This document shows, piece by piece, positions 1 through 11,538 of a stretch of DNA of 64,000 nt; position 1 is the first letter of the stretch; every line of letters begins with the position of its first letter. The notes under the pieces are model-generated. The model was not told the DNA's origin, did no database searches, and worked only from the letters and a program-made list of their open reading frames with translations. This stretch comes from Dendrobium chrysotoxum. Its lineage: Eukaryota > Streptophyta > Magnoliopsida > Asparagales > Orchidaceae. The position numbers were made by a program, and so were the translations under genes. The stretch is taken from positions 17,480,657-17,544,656 of the forward strand of contig CM034314.1 of NCBI GenBank assembly GCA_019925795.1, in the 5' to 3' direction.

Positions 1-520
1 TCTCGTACCTGTTCGGCGCCGCACGACCTCCGCATGTCGAAATCCCGCATATGTTGCGATTCGAACGTCCATATAGTTCTCTGTACGTTCGACGTCGCAT
101 CGTCGACGATCGTCCTGCCTGCGTCGTTAAAATGAGGGGAAATGAGACATTCAGTCTCTTCCCACGCGAGCCCTGTCCGCCTCTCCTCTGTTCACGAGAT
201 CCCGCCGATCATCCGACTCTTCCACTACCTCTGTTCGGCTGAACTTCACCCAGTCGATCGAAACCCGCAGCAAGTTCGTCATCCGCCCGTCTGTTGAAGC
301 CGATTCCGCCGAACTCACGCCAGTCATCCGGTCCTTCCTCCTCAAATCCTGCAGAAGCCAATCCAGCCGGCCCTTCCCTGCCTCCCTTCCGACCTAGCCG
401 CAGCCCAACCCTCCTCATCCTGCGGCCTTCTTGGACAACATTCCCTCTTCTTGGATCGGAAGCCACAACCGGAGCTTGCTTGTTGCGAAGGTAGCCATTT
501 TTCTTCCTTTCGCGCGCTTC
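1..520. other. GC-rich stretch, no gene recognised
   Basis: This stretch is clearly richer in G+C than the DNA after it and has short open frames on both strands, none of which I recognise as a protein. It could be the leader and first exon of a gene starting left of the window: a possible splice donor (GCGAAG|GTAGCC) lies near 490, where C/T-rich intron-like sequence begins. No domain supports this. Confidence 0.3.
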
Positions 521-538
521 TTTTGTCAGATCCCTAGG

Positions 539-720
539 CAAATGAGGGAAACAGAGGATTTAATTTGCTGTCTGATAGGATTTAGCTTAAATCCTGCTCA
601 AATTCTGCCTAAATCCTGTTGAGGGCAAATGAGGGAAACAGAGGATTTAACTGGCTGTGAGATTTAAGTCATTTAACAATTCCCTATATCCTGTTTGATT
701 TAGTTTAAATCCTGCTCAAA
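539..720. repeat. Short direct repeats
   Basis: The phrase CAAATGAGGGAAACAGAGGA occurs near 539 and again near 627, each followed by TTTAA. The phrase TTTAAATCCTGCTCAAAT occurs near 585 and 705 with small changes. The spacing suggests an imperfect tandem duplication of roughly 90-120 bases. No coding potential is seen. Confidence 0.6.
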
Positions 721-739
721 TCCATTCAAAGTTCAAACA

Positions 740-950
740 ACCTTTTCTTAGTTAATTATAATTAATTATGATTAATTGTACCTAATTAATATTAACTATA
801 GTTGCTTATAATTAATTATTATTAATTATAATTAGTTATTATTAATTGTAATTAATTAAATTAATCATAATTTAATATTATTAATTATAATTAATTTTAA
901 TAAATTATAATGAATTATTATAATTAATTATAATTAATCGATGTTAATTA
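740..950. repeat. Low-complexity ATTAATTA tract
   Basis: About 200 bases made almost only of variations on ATTAATTATA. It separates the GC-rich left edge from the first LTR-family fragment, much as a pure (TA)n tract precedes the related LTR near 53031. No gene is seen here. Confidence 0.8.
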
Positions 951-999
951 AAAGGAAAAAAAAGAGGAGGTGAGAAGAGAAGTTAGTGCCTCGACATAC

Positions 1000-2590
1000 G
1001 TTCATTTGACACCGACACTATTGTCGTTGCCCCGACACAACCAACATAGTCGACGACATCACCATCAACTCCTGTGAAAAGTATAGTTTTCCAATCCTTG
1101 GTGCTCGCAGTGCGCTGAGGGACCCCTGTATGCGCTCTTGTAGCACGGTAGAAGGGAGCCTGATGCGACGCCTGCGATGAGGCCGGTAAATCCTATACAC
1201 ATTATTGTTGTGTGGTGGGGATAACTTTAAGTACTTGTACGCACCTCAGTGCCTGCGGAAAAAAAAATTGTGTATTTACAAACAGGTACCTCAAAGACCC
1301 ATACACGCTCTTGTAGCGTGGTGGGATTGAAGATTACGGTCGCGGTGTTGCACGACACCTACCATACAAGCTCTTGTAGTGTTGTGGGAAGGCCCAGCTC
1401 CCCACATTTTCCCAAAATCGGGGAGACTCCAGGATGCTGTTGAAATTTCAATTGACAAAGGACTTGTATTTAAACAACTACGCAGGGGACTTGTATGAAC
1501 AACAGATGACCAAACTTGAACTGAACTATAAAAACTGAACATTGAACTCTAAAATGCACAATTAATTTAAAAATACAAATCCTAAAATACAGTTCAAGCC
1601 ATTCAAATATAAATGAATGAGCAGGGAACTCTTGGTGAACAAGATTCCCAATGTACACAGGCGTTCAATCAATTTGCAGTATTCAAATCAATTGCAAGCA
1701 AATGTGCACAGTAAAATATGCAACAAATGCAACAGTGCCCTCCAAGTATATTCAACTATGCAAGCAACAGTGACTGAGCATGCAAGAGATGTTTGAAGGC
1801 TCTGAAGCAAGTATAATTTGCATACAACTTGCCGCTATAAACAAACACACACTGAATCTGCCTGTGAATGATGAGGATGGATATGATGCAAGTACATATA
1901 GAATGCAACAAACACTAGGGTGTCCATGCAGTCAACAACAATAGTACCCTACAAGTACATTTAACCATGCAAGCAGTAATGAGCAATCATGCTGTGAATT
2001 GCCAATCAAGAGACGGTCGAAGATCTTGAAGCAAATGCAATGTAATCATTGTTGCCTGATTATAAAAAGCATAGAGTGATCGATTCACAGGCAATTATAG
2101 GACATAGTGATTTACTTACAATCATATACGAAGAATGTAGCCTGACCAAAAATGAAGGGAAGAAGGCTATGATGAAAGAGGTCCACCTACAATCAAAAGT
2201 CTCTAGCTGACAAGCAATTGCACCAGTCTGCTTGTGAATGACGATGGCAGACGAGTGATGGATGTAATAATCTCCCATCAATCAAGGTCAATTGGCTTGC
2301 ATATATATGTGATAGTCTCCTATGAACACAAAGCCAACATGCATGAAAAAGTTGATAATAAATGTAATTCAACCGGCATCCAACATCAAATCAGATGAAT
2401 GCACCAATCTGAATGTAAGTGAAGGCGGTTGATATGACCTATGTGTGGATAACAATATAGGATATATCACACGAATGGCGAATCCTCTGTGGACGCAAAT
2501 ATATACACCACTTGCAAATAAATGTAGGAGACCCGTCAAGTTACAGTAGTCCACCTGTGGGTGACGATAAATAACTTGCAGTTGTTGGTT
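1000..2590 (+). mobile_element. Long-LTR family, copy 1, 5' part
   Basis: This is a diverged copy of the LTR found at 42056-45726 and 53031-57211. Shared landmarks in the same order are the short hairpin units (CACGCTCTTGTAGCGTG at 1304-1320 and relatives at 1129, 1191 and 1361), the phrase GGAAGGCCCAG near 1388, and the GGGGAGACTCC/GGGGAGACGCC block near 1421. The later part is more diverged but keeps phrases such as AGTCCACCTGTGGGTGACGA. No protein is encoded. The exact 5' end is not visible. The copy is broken at about 2590 by GC-rich DNA and the receptor-kinase fragment; matching LTR sequence resumes near 5030. Confidence 0.65.
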
Positions 2591-2599
2591 GTAACTGTC

Positions 2600-3450
2600 G
2601 ACTCAGCCTATGATCAGACCTAACCATCGGCTAGGCTCAACCACCCATGATCCCACATCTCACAACCGCTCCTCACAACAAAACCAAATGCGCTGGCATA
2701 CCGCAGGCATAGGGAGATTAAAAAAACAGAAAAATTGGGGACGGACCTACTCTCTCGCTCTCTGTTTGCATGCCCTAGGAAGCTCTAGCCGAAGACCGCC
2801 TGCATCCCTTTGTCCACGTTGGAGGCCGAAGCCGCATAACCGGCCACCTCTTTCGACGCCTTCCGTCGAGCGAGCCGAAGCCACTCCTAGTCGATGCTTC
2901 TGACCTCCCTGCCAGCCTCCGCTTCCGACCCAACCATCGGCTTGCTTCCATCTCCAGCCACCATGTCCAAGCAGCCCACACTCCGGCCTGAGTCGTCGCT
3001 GACCAAGGACCCGCCGGCCTTCTAGCCTCCGCCTCCGATTTGACGCCCGCCGTCTCCTACCTAGCCACCAGACTCCACACGCGTCCGACGCCCTTGTCTC
3101 TGACCCGTGCCTATCTCCCTCTCTATTATACTTATATAATATTATATATTTATATAGCATTGTATAATATAGTGTTATATATAGAAATGAGAAAACTTTC
3201 AATTAAGCACGGCAACAAATTGAAGACTTGAAGGAAGTCCCAGGGTTGATTCGGTCCCCCGAAGCCCTTGGCCGTCGAGCTGATGCGGCCGAGGGATTGA
3301 AGACTGGAAGACTCGATCGCTCTCCCAATCTCCTTGCTGTCAATTTGATCCTGCCGAGTCGAGCCAAAAGGGCAAGTGCCGTCCTTACCTCTTGGCACCG
3401 GGTAGGGGACGCCAGAAGGCTGCTAGATTTTTCGGTGAAATAATTTTTTT
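2600..3450. other. GC-rich islands of unknown origin
   Basis: Two GC-rich blocks (about 2610-3120 and 3230-3430) are separated by an AT-rich spacer with TATA-like runs. Both strands have short open frames, but none has a recognisable domain and the amino-acid composition (Arg/Pro/Ser-rich) is what GC-rich non-coding DNA gives. The blocks lie inside the broken LTR copy, directly before the receptor-kinase fragment, so they may be part of the same inserted segment. I cannot assign a function. Confidence 0.3.
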
Positions 3451-3477
3451 TTAAATTTAATTAAGTCTTTCAAATAA

Positions 3478-4858
3478 CAGATTACACCTCTCTTGAACTT
3501 ATTGGCCTTTCTAAAAATGCATTCACCGGTAAAGTTCCTATAAATCTTGGGGTTTTGAAAAGTTTATCGGGATTGACTCTTGAAAATAATAGGCTTGAAG
3601 TCTAGAGTCTCCGCTGATTGGGCCTTCCTAGAAAGTCTAACAAACTACACCAAATTGGAGGAATTAGTCTTAGCAAATAATCAGTTCAGTGGCATATTGC
3701 AAAGTTTCATAGCAAACTTATCAATAAATTTGAGAATTCTAAGTCTTTCAGGAAATAAAATAGGTGGAACAATACCCACAAAAAAAATAAAAAATCTTGT
3801 TGGCCTCTCTTGGCTCGATCTTGGAGGACTATAGCTTACAGAACATTCCTTCCATAATTGGAAGCCTGCCATCTCTACGAACCTTAGAATTAGAATCTAA
3901 CGAGCTTTATGGAGAAATCCCATATACCATTGGCAATCTTACACGATTAAGTGGGCTTTATTTACAATACAATAACTTAAGTGGTCATATACCTTCAACT
4001 CTAAGCCGTTGCAACCATTTAGAAGTATTAGACCTTGCAAGCAATAAGCTTAGTGGTGTAGTATCAAGTGAAATAACAGCCCTCTTCTCCCTCACTATTG
4101 GCCCAAGCTTATCAAATAATTTCTTAATTGGGTCATTACCTTCAAATGTTGGGAGCTTGATACATCTTGATGACTTTGATGTTTCATACAACAAACTATC
4201 TGGAGAAATCCCTAATAACTTTGGTCGTTGCACCCAATTGTGATACATTTATATGGGAAATAATTTCTTTGAAGGAACCATTCCTTTATCACTAAAAGCA
4301 GTAAGAGGACTTGAGGAGATTGATCTTTCACACAATAAACTGTTGGAGAAACACCTAAATACTTGAAACCTTTCCCCTTAAATACTTTAACCTTTCCTTC
4401 AATCATTTTGAAGGAGAAGTACCAAAAAGTCACATTTTTGCAAATGCAAGTGCTTTCTCAGTGTTGGGAAACAAACAATTTTGTGGTGGCATTCCTGAGC
4501 TAAATCTACCAGCGTGCTTTGATAAAAGAAAAAGTCAATCAAAATTGATCGTGGTAATCACAATTGCAAGTGTTTCTATATTCTTTATTATTTTAATATC
4601 TATATTTATTGCATGGAGAAATAAGTTAGGCAAGGTATCACCTTTCATTTAGAGACTAAAAAATGAGCAACATATAAAGGTTTCTTATACAGAGTTGCTT
4701 AAAGCTACCAATGGTTTTGCTCCTCAAAATTTGATTGGCTCTGGAAGCTTTGGTTCTGTTTATAAAAGAAATATGAATAACAATGACAGCAACATTGTAG
4801 CCGTGAAAGTCCTAAATCTTTAGCAACGTGGATCCTTAAAGAGTTTTGAAGCATTAAT
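3478..4858 (+). pseudogene. LRR receptor kinase fragment (LRR-XII, Xa21/EFR-like)
   Basis: Read across frames, this encodes plant extracellular leucine-rich repeats of the LxxLxLxxNxLSGxIP type (for example LVLANNQFSG, LYLQYNNLSGHIPSTL, LDLASNKLSGV, FDVSYNKLSGEIP). After these come the C-terminal cap (GNKQFCGGIPELNLPAC), one membrane helix near 4546-4625 (IVVITIASVSIFFIILISIF), a juxtamembrane stretch (HIKVSYTELLKATNGF) and the kinase glycine loop (GSGSFGSVYK), then AVKVL with the ATP-binding lysine. It stops there: the rest of the kinase is absent. Several frameshifts and stops (near 3600, 3830, 4241, 4362, 4650 and 4822) break the frame. The family senses extracellular ligands at the plasma membrane, but this copy lacks its N-terminus and kinase core and is dead. 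LTR-family sequence lies on both sides. Confidence 0.9.
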
Positions 4859-4989
4859 TGATCTATAAGAGAAAACAAAAGATTCGTAACAACCAATGCA
4901 GTTCATTTATAAGCAAGAACATGATCTCCTAATGTCTATTGGATAAACATCCTTTACAAGCTATACTAGATGATATGCAAGCTTGCATA

Positions 4990-6461
4990 AATTAAACAAC
5001 ACATCTTCTACATATTACAACTTAAACCTGATCTAGAGTAACACCACCGGATCTGCAACATGTGTACAAGCAGACAGAATGCGTTCTTATGCCCTTAAAA
5101 GAAATCTCAGTCATTTTCTAAAAGAAATCACTTGTACAAATGGATCATATTTAAATATTTTAAAATCACCCCTTATGTATTAAATATGACTTACTAAACT
5201 GAAGTGCAAAAAATTATTGCATATGCTTCGATAAACATGTAAAGTTACAAACACAAATGCTTGAGAATGTTATGCAGGGTCAAACATTACATTCCGCATG
5301 TGCTCTGATCGTTACATCTGAGTCCCAAAATCAATGGTCCGAGAATATTGCACAGGTTAAATATTCAAGTTTCATCCTCCTCCTTGAAAGGACTAAAGTC
5401 GACATGACTTGAAGTACAAAGTGCCTCCCAAATTCCTACAAAAATTCAAGTGACTTCAAACTCCACCCCGATGATGGCCGTGTTGACAGAAAATCTCAAC
5501 CGGAGTGGTTCAAATCTCAAATCTAATAAAAGTCTAAATCCCTAAAATAAAGCATATCATCTTAAAAAACTTAAAACTAAAATGCATTCACTTCCCGCAA
5601 CCGTTTGTCGGGGGTGATCAATTTGAAACTAACCTTAGCTCACAAAGAGCAAATGCATGTCGAGTGTATCACTAAGATTCATTCTCAAATAGTTTCTTGC
5701 CAGCAGGGACATGGCACGTGCCCTCTGATCGAGTGGTTTTGCCATAAAATGGCACCATTGTAGTATGATCACGACCAAAGTCTGTATGTTCCCTAAAGGC
5801 TTCACTTGAGTAATGAATCATAGGGAATATTCGATAGGCATAAAGCCCTCTGTCAGCTAAGGTGGATTCTAATATATCCCCTTAGACAAATATCAACCCA
5901 GGTCTATAAGGTATTCTTGGACGAAGTAACCCATAACTATCGATAAGGTGTCTTCTGTCAGGTTGGGTCGACTATCTCCTCTGACTAAGTAGACCAGGGA
6001 ACATGATAGCCTGGGACGACGGAACCATGGGATCTTGATCGGGCTCGTCTTCATTCCCCCTACCCCTAGTTTTAAGTTCATGGTGATAAATTTCAAATCA
6101 TAAAATAAATTCAAACCCTAAAATTGTTGATATTATACGCTGGATTTACGACCTATGTAACCTTTTTAATGACTAACCTTAATCGAAAGTTCTCTCTCGC
6201 TATCAGGAGGGGTAATTAACTATAGGGTCTTGCACCTATAGGAAACCAGAACTCAGATCATAAATTCCTCACAAAATGAGGGTGAAATATCTGGGTAGTG
6301 TCTTATCTAAAACCCAATCTGCCTTCTGAAAATTCACCCGGACCCTAAGCTTGTTATAACTCTCTGTCAGCCGTCAATCATTACACAAACAAGAAAAGAA
6401 AAAAAGGCCGATGGTGCGGAGAGGCCGGGGAGTGCATCAAATGAAATTTTCGGAGCCCACA
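4990..6461 (+). mobile_element. Long-LTR family, copy 1, 3' part
   Basis: Sequence of the LTR family resumes with CACCGGATCTGCAACA (near 5043; matched at 43997) and runs through the GATGGCCGTGTTGA block (5471), the conserved block at 5849-6060 and the GGGGTAATTAACTATAGGG block (6209). It ends at GGAGCCCACA, the shared LTR 3' end, at 6461. It is well diverged from the 42-57 kb copies, so it is older. No open frame of interest occurs. The following bases are not a primer-binding site, so this is an LTR remnant rather than the start of an element. Confidence 0.75.
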
Positions 6462-9400
6462 ACAGCAAATGCTAGATCACCCTTGCAGTCACCAACCATT
6501 CAATGCCAAGCAAAAGTACTTATCTTCTATAAGCAGCTGTAGAAGATATGTCGCATACAATAATCCACCCACGGGTGATGATGGATGATGGCGTGATCGA
6601 TCGACGACAGACTCAAATACTTATAAGCACAATCCAAGAGTACAAGCACCTTCAAGCAACGGTAGGGGATTTGTCATGTACAATAGTCTACCTACAGGTT
6701 GTGATGAACAACATGCAGTGCATGTTAGAGCATTCCTACAATCAATGATCATTCAGTAACAAGCATATATATTGAATCTTCATGGGAAAAGGGTAAAATG
6801 ATCGAGTCAACAGTAGTTAGTTGAAGGATAAGTGCATCGATCCACATAGGAGCAATGATGGCAGATGTAGCAACTTACCAGTTAACATGTGCAGATAACC
6901 ATGCTCCCTATAGACATATGCATGCAACGTGATATTTGCGAGCAGGAACTGGAGATCGCAATAAATACATTAGGACTATAGTAAATCTAAGCGACTACAA
7001 GTTATTGTAGAAGACCTTCATAGTTAACAACCACGCTGAGAAGGAGCAAACTCAGTGTACATTGAACCTAAGGTTTTATCGACCAAGTGCAACTAGGTCT
7101 TCTAATTAACAACTCTAGAGACCTTGATAATGACAATCAGAATAAGGGAAACTTGATATATAGAGAAAATTCATTGATACGCCATCAAAGGAAGATTCCA
7201 ACTGTGATGTAAAATTGAATGATTTTATGAATGATTTTGTAGAATCAAAGAATGAGCACTTGAAGAAAAAAAAGTGTCTCATTCTATTATCCCTTCAAAA
7301 ATATTGAGGCTCCCGAAAATATGTTGCACTATTTGGGTGAAGACTCAGAGATCAAACCCCTCAACTCAGTGTCCTACATATGCATCATAAATATATAGAA
7401 TGGGCTCCTCAAGTACACTATTTTGGAGCAGTAAAAGAAGCTTCTATGTACCATGCGCATATCATATACTACAATGTCATTGAGACATTATTGATAACCT
7501 CGCGCTCTGTTATATCCATGCTTCGAGGAGACTACCTCGTGATGAGTCAGAGATAAAGCAGCCTTCAATCTCATCAGCTTATGATACCTCATCTATCACA
7601 AAATAACCTCATGTTGTTGGGATGTCCTTACCAAATCTAAGCAAGGATTAGATGACTTGTAGATCTGATCTCTCGAAGAATGAGAAAAGGGAGCCTACAT
7701 CAGAATAATGAAGTACCTCATGGTTACGCCGAATGGTAATGCTACAGTTCACATGTAGGCAGAAGCAAGGAATTCACTGTAAAAAAATACGGGTCATTGA
7801 AGTGCAACGCTGCGCCACCGGATTTGCAACTTTCGTACAAGCGAACAAAAGGCGTCAACAAATCCCACAATAAAATCTTGTGCATTTGGTAGCAATATCC
7901 ACCTGCATAGTTGGCTACATTTAAAAATGCAAAACACCCCTTTACACTACATGCAAATATTTTAAAATGCCCATCATACACGCATTGCAGCATGCATGAT
8001 AATTCATTTAAATATATTATCCAGTATCGTGAGATGCATTTAATTGTAATAAATGCATTGCATTTAAATGATAATATATTGCATATGCACGTGTTGTAAC
8101 TTACAGAATATGGGCATGTCATCTGACATCATTATTGCATTCTAAAATGACCTCCGGCATGAACCTAGGATGCCAAGGATTTCATTCTAGCGTGTCATTC
8201 TGATATCTCTATTACATTCAAAAATGACATTCTACATACATTGGCAGGATACATAGGGTTTTATTCAAGCATATCTTTTGGCATTGCAATTACACTCCAA
8301 AGTATCATCCCGCATGTATTTGCAATAAGCATAGGATTTCACTCTAGTGTGTCATTTGACACAAATTACATTTCAAAAATCGTATTATGCACACACGTAA
8401 ATGTATCGTGCAAAATGCATCCAACAGCATATACCCGTGTGGGCCTCGGCGAGCATGTTGTAGATACACACGTGACATTTCAAGATGATAGAGAGTTAGG
8501 AAAGGAATTTAGGTTCGAACCTGATCCTGCAAGTAGACAAAGTTGACAAGATTCGATCAATAAAAATGTAACAACCCATGAACACCCTAATGATGGCCGC
8601 GTTGAATATAAATCTCAACCAGAGGAGTTAATTCTCAAGAATATATCAAAGGCACAAAGATGATAATGAACCCGATCCTCTATCTTCAAAATAAGACATA
8701 GTCGACAAGGTTCAAACCCATAAAATGTAACAACCCATGAAAACTCCGATGATGGCCGTGTTGATAGAAAATCTCAACCGAAGGGGACCACAAAGCATTC
8801 AAAATGTCTCCAAATGCCTATAAAAATCCAAGATTTTAAATAATAACCAAAAATTATGATATTTAAAATTAAAATTAATCATCAAATGCTTAAAGCAAAT
8901 ACACATTCATCCTCCGCAGAAGTTTACCGAGGTGGACAAATATGAAAACTAATTCAGCTCACAAAGAATTAATGTCTAGTCGAGAATATCACTAGGATTC
9001 ATTCTCAATTTGTCGCTTGCTAGTAAGGACGTGACATATGTCATCTAACTGGTTGTTTCGCCGCCAAATGACACCATATTGTGGATTCCGCCGCCAAATG
9101 GCACCGCAGGTAAATGGTTATGACCGGGGCCCTCTAAATCGGGTGGTTTGTCGCCAAATAACACCACTAAATTACGATCGTGGTTAGAGCCCGTATGCTC
9201 TCCAATGGCATTAAATCCTTGAGATATGAATTAATAGGATATACTCGATAGAGCACAAAGCTATCTGTTAGCTAAGGTGGATTCAAATTTGTCCCATTAG
9301 ACAAATACTCACCTCAGGTCAACAAGGTATCCTTGGACAAAGTAACCCATGGATACCAACAAGTATCCTTTTATTAGGTTGGGTCATCTACCTCCTCTGA

Positions 9401-9821
9401 CTAAGTAGACCAGGGATCACAATGGCCTGGAACGACGGAACCATGGGATCTTGATCGGACTCATCACCATTGCCCTACCATCAAATTTAAGTGTACAATA
9501 GTGAAATTTTTAATTTTAAATATTAAATTTTTAAATACCAAGCCTGCTATAACTATATGCCAGATACTATGTATTCATTTAATGACTAGCCTTAATCAAA
9601 AGTTCTCTCCCATTATCGAGAGGGGTAATTAATTATAGGGGCTTGCACTTATAGGAAACCAGAACTTAGATCATAAAGTCCTCACAAAATGAGGGAGAAA
9701 TCTCTAGATAGTGTCTTATTTCAAACCCAATCGACCTTCTAAAAATTTACCCTGGAACTTAATTCGTTAAAGCTCCCCTGAAAGCAGGGGGAGGCCGGGG
9801 CGCGAATTTTCGGAGCCCACA
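6462..9821 (+). mobile_element. Long-LTR family, copy 2 (5'-truncated)
   Basis: A second, diverged LTR of the same family begins directly after the end of copy 1. It carries the middle LTR section (AGTCTACCTACAGG near 6686), then GCCACCGGATTTGCAAC (7813), the G-box site (8469-8474), the GATGGCCG block twice (8591 and 8743), the conserved block 9264-9480, and the terminal GGAGCCCACA ending at 9821. The doubled GATGGCCG block points to an internal duplication of about 150 bases. No coding sequence is present. The hairpin units of the LTR 5' part are missing, so the copy is truncated at its 5' end. Confidence 0.7.
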
Positions 9822-10360
9822 CGAGGCTAACCAAAAATTAAATAGGTTAACATTTCAAATCCGAATCTAGCCTAAGCTTAGGTCGAATTGTTAGATCAAG
9901 TCATTTATTGAACCCCGTCCCCATAAATAAATAAAAAAACCAAGTAAAGAACAAAAAAAAAAGATAAAGTAACTCTTTTTGGCCTTGTCTTTATGGGATT
10001 AAGGAAATATAATTATAAAAAATGTTCAAATTTAAACTTGAAGTCCATCAATAATAATAATAGAATATGTAAAAAATTTTGAATCTATTTTCATCCAAGA
10101 TGGATCTACAATTATTTTTAAACTAATCTATTTTAAATTTTATGCTTTTAGAGTAAAATTTTGTCTTCATTTATTAACATTCTCCCACACAAATATAGAA
10201 TTTTTTATGTACTGATTTATAAAAATTCATTCTATGTGGCACCTCTCAAATTTTTATGGAGGTTTATTGAACATTAAAATTTAAGCTTCATGTGAACATA
10301 TATTTGCATATACTTATGTTCAACAAATAAATAAATAAATAAAATAAAATAAGAATCACA

Positions 10361-10489
10361 GGCTTCATTTGGGACAGCTTTCTTACTGAATTTTAAAATA
10401 GCTTTTTGGTACAAATTTTTTTTTTCAAAAATTTTTTGTATTAAAAATCTGCTTAATAAAACAGTACGGAAGCTATCACAAACAAAACC
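10361..10489. mobile_element. MITE family, copy A
   Basis: The ends are inverted: GGCTTCATTTGGGACAGCTT on the left and, read on the other strand from the right, GGTTTTGTTTGTGATAGCTT. The inside is T-rich with TTGTACTA/TTGTATTA-like sequence, shared with copies at 18039, 18938, 26517 and 36091. It is about 130 bases with no coding capacity. A target duplication is not clear for this copy. Confidence 0.65.
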
Positions 10490-10781
10490 TTAATCTAAAA
10501 AAAATGTTAAATATGTTTTATAGAATCAATAAGGGGATGAGCATAGTATTATTAGAGAAGAAAATGTATGTCTCATGATAAAGATACAAAAATGAAGTAC
10601 TAATAAAGAGTTAAGTAAACATGAAATGTTTGAAAAAACCACTAATAAAGAGTTTTAAGTGAACATGAATCATCAATATATATATTTGAAGTACTTTAGT
10701 TGATGATGACATTGTGGAAATATAATATCATGGAGGTTATTAATTATATTATTTCTATTAGTGAATTTTTTTATAAATTTA

Positions 10782-10783
<2 letters not shown>

Positions 10784-10816
<33 letters not shown>
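10784..10816. repeat. (TA)n microsatellite
   Basis: An uninterrupted TA repeat of about 33 bases in AT-rich intergenic DNA. Confidence 0.95.
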
Positions 10817-10820
<4 letters not shown>

Positions 10821-11385
10821 TTAATAATATATTTTTTACATAATTCAAAAATGACTAGTGGCAACTTTGGGCCCAAAAGATAATTTTTAGAAGAAAATGT
10901 AATATGGCGAAGGTAATATAACATTTTGAATCCGCCTCTGCCATTAAGAACATGAGTATACATTGAGGTGAGTGATAATAGTGTGCCTTATGTTATAAAT
11001 GGGTGTAATTATTAAAAACCATGCACTAAGACCAATATGCTTTCAAGATTAGCATAATTAGGGTATGGACCCTTTTAAGAGGAAAATATTTGCTATAATT
11101 GAGATAATATATATAATAATAATAATTTAATATTTATTTCTTATTGATTAGTAACTAATTTTATATTCTATTTTAAGAATAAATTTTATTTTTTTGTGAA
11201 AATACATCTTTGGATTTTCCAATTCATTAGCATTATTGAGAAAATTATGTATAATTATTATCAAAATTGCTTAATTAATATTAATTATTTTTATTTAATC
11301 TAGTTATAATCCTGTAAATTTTTGTTGAGGAAGGCCTCACATTAGAGTACAGAAACTTTAGAGACAAATAAGAGGGTGTTCACAA

Positions 11386-11391
11386 TTTATT
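11386..11391 (-). terminator. Possible poly(A) signal of the ABCC gene
   Basis: AATAAA on the minus strand, about 150 bases beyond the TAA stop of the ABCC gene, a usual distance for a plant polyadenylation signal. Plant signals are loose and the area is AT-rich, so this is only a candidate. Confidence 0.35.
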
Positions 11392-11538
11392 TGAAAGACT
11401 TGAAGAACAAATGCAGATCTTATAATGTCATACATCAGAATTCATATATCAATGACCATGATTTTCAAACACCCTAAACCCTAGACAATCAAGTAAAACT
11501 CAATAGCATAAAAATGGCTTTCATCACATTGGGTTGCC

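Larger units (their letters stand above)
9822..11380. other. AT-rich intergenic DNA downstream of the ABCC gene
   Basis: AT-rich, with many A and T runs and no recognisable gene. It contains one copy of the MITE family (10361-10489) and a (TA)n tract (10784-10816), listed separately. Nothing else stands out. Confidence 0.6.

Noticed and set aside
2747..3202. A 151-codon minus-strand frame in the GC-rich island
   Set aside because: Arg/Gly-rich composition without any domain, no splice context, and it overlaps other equally long frames on the opposite strand.
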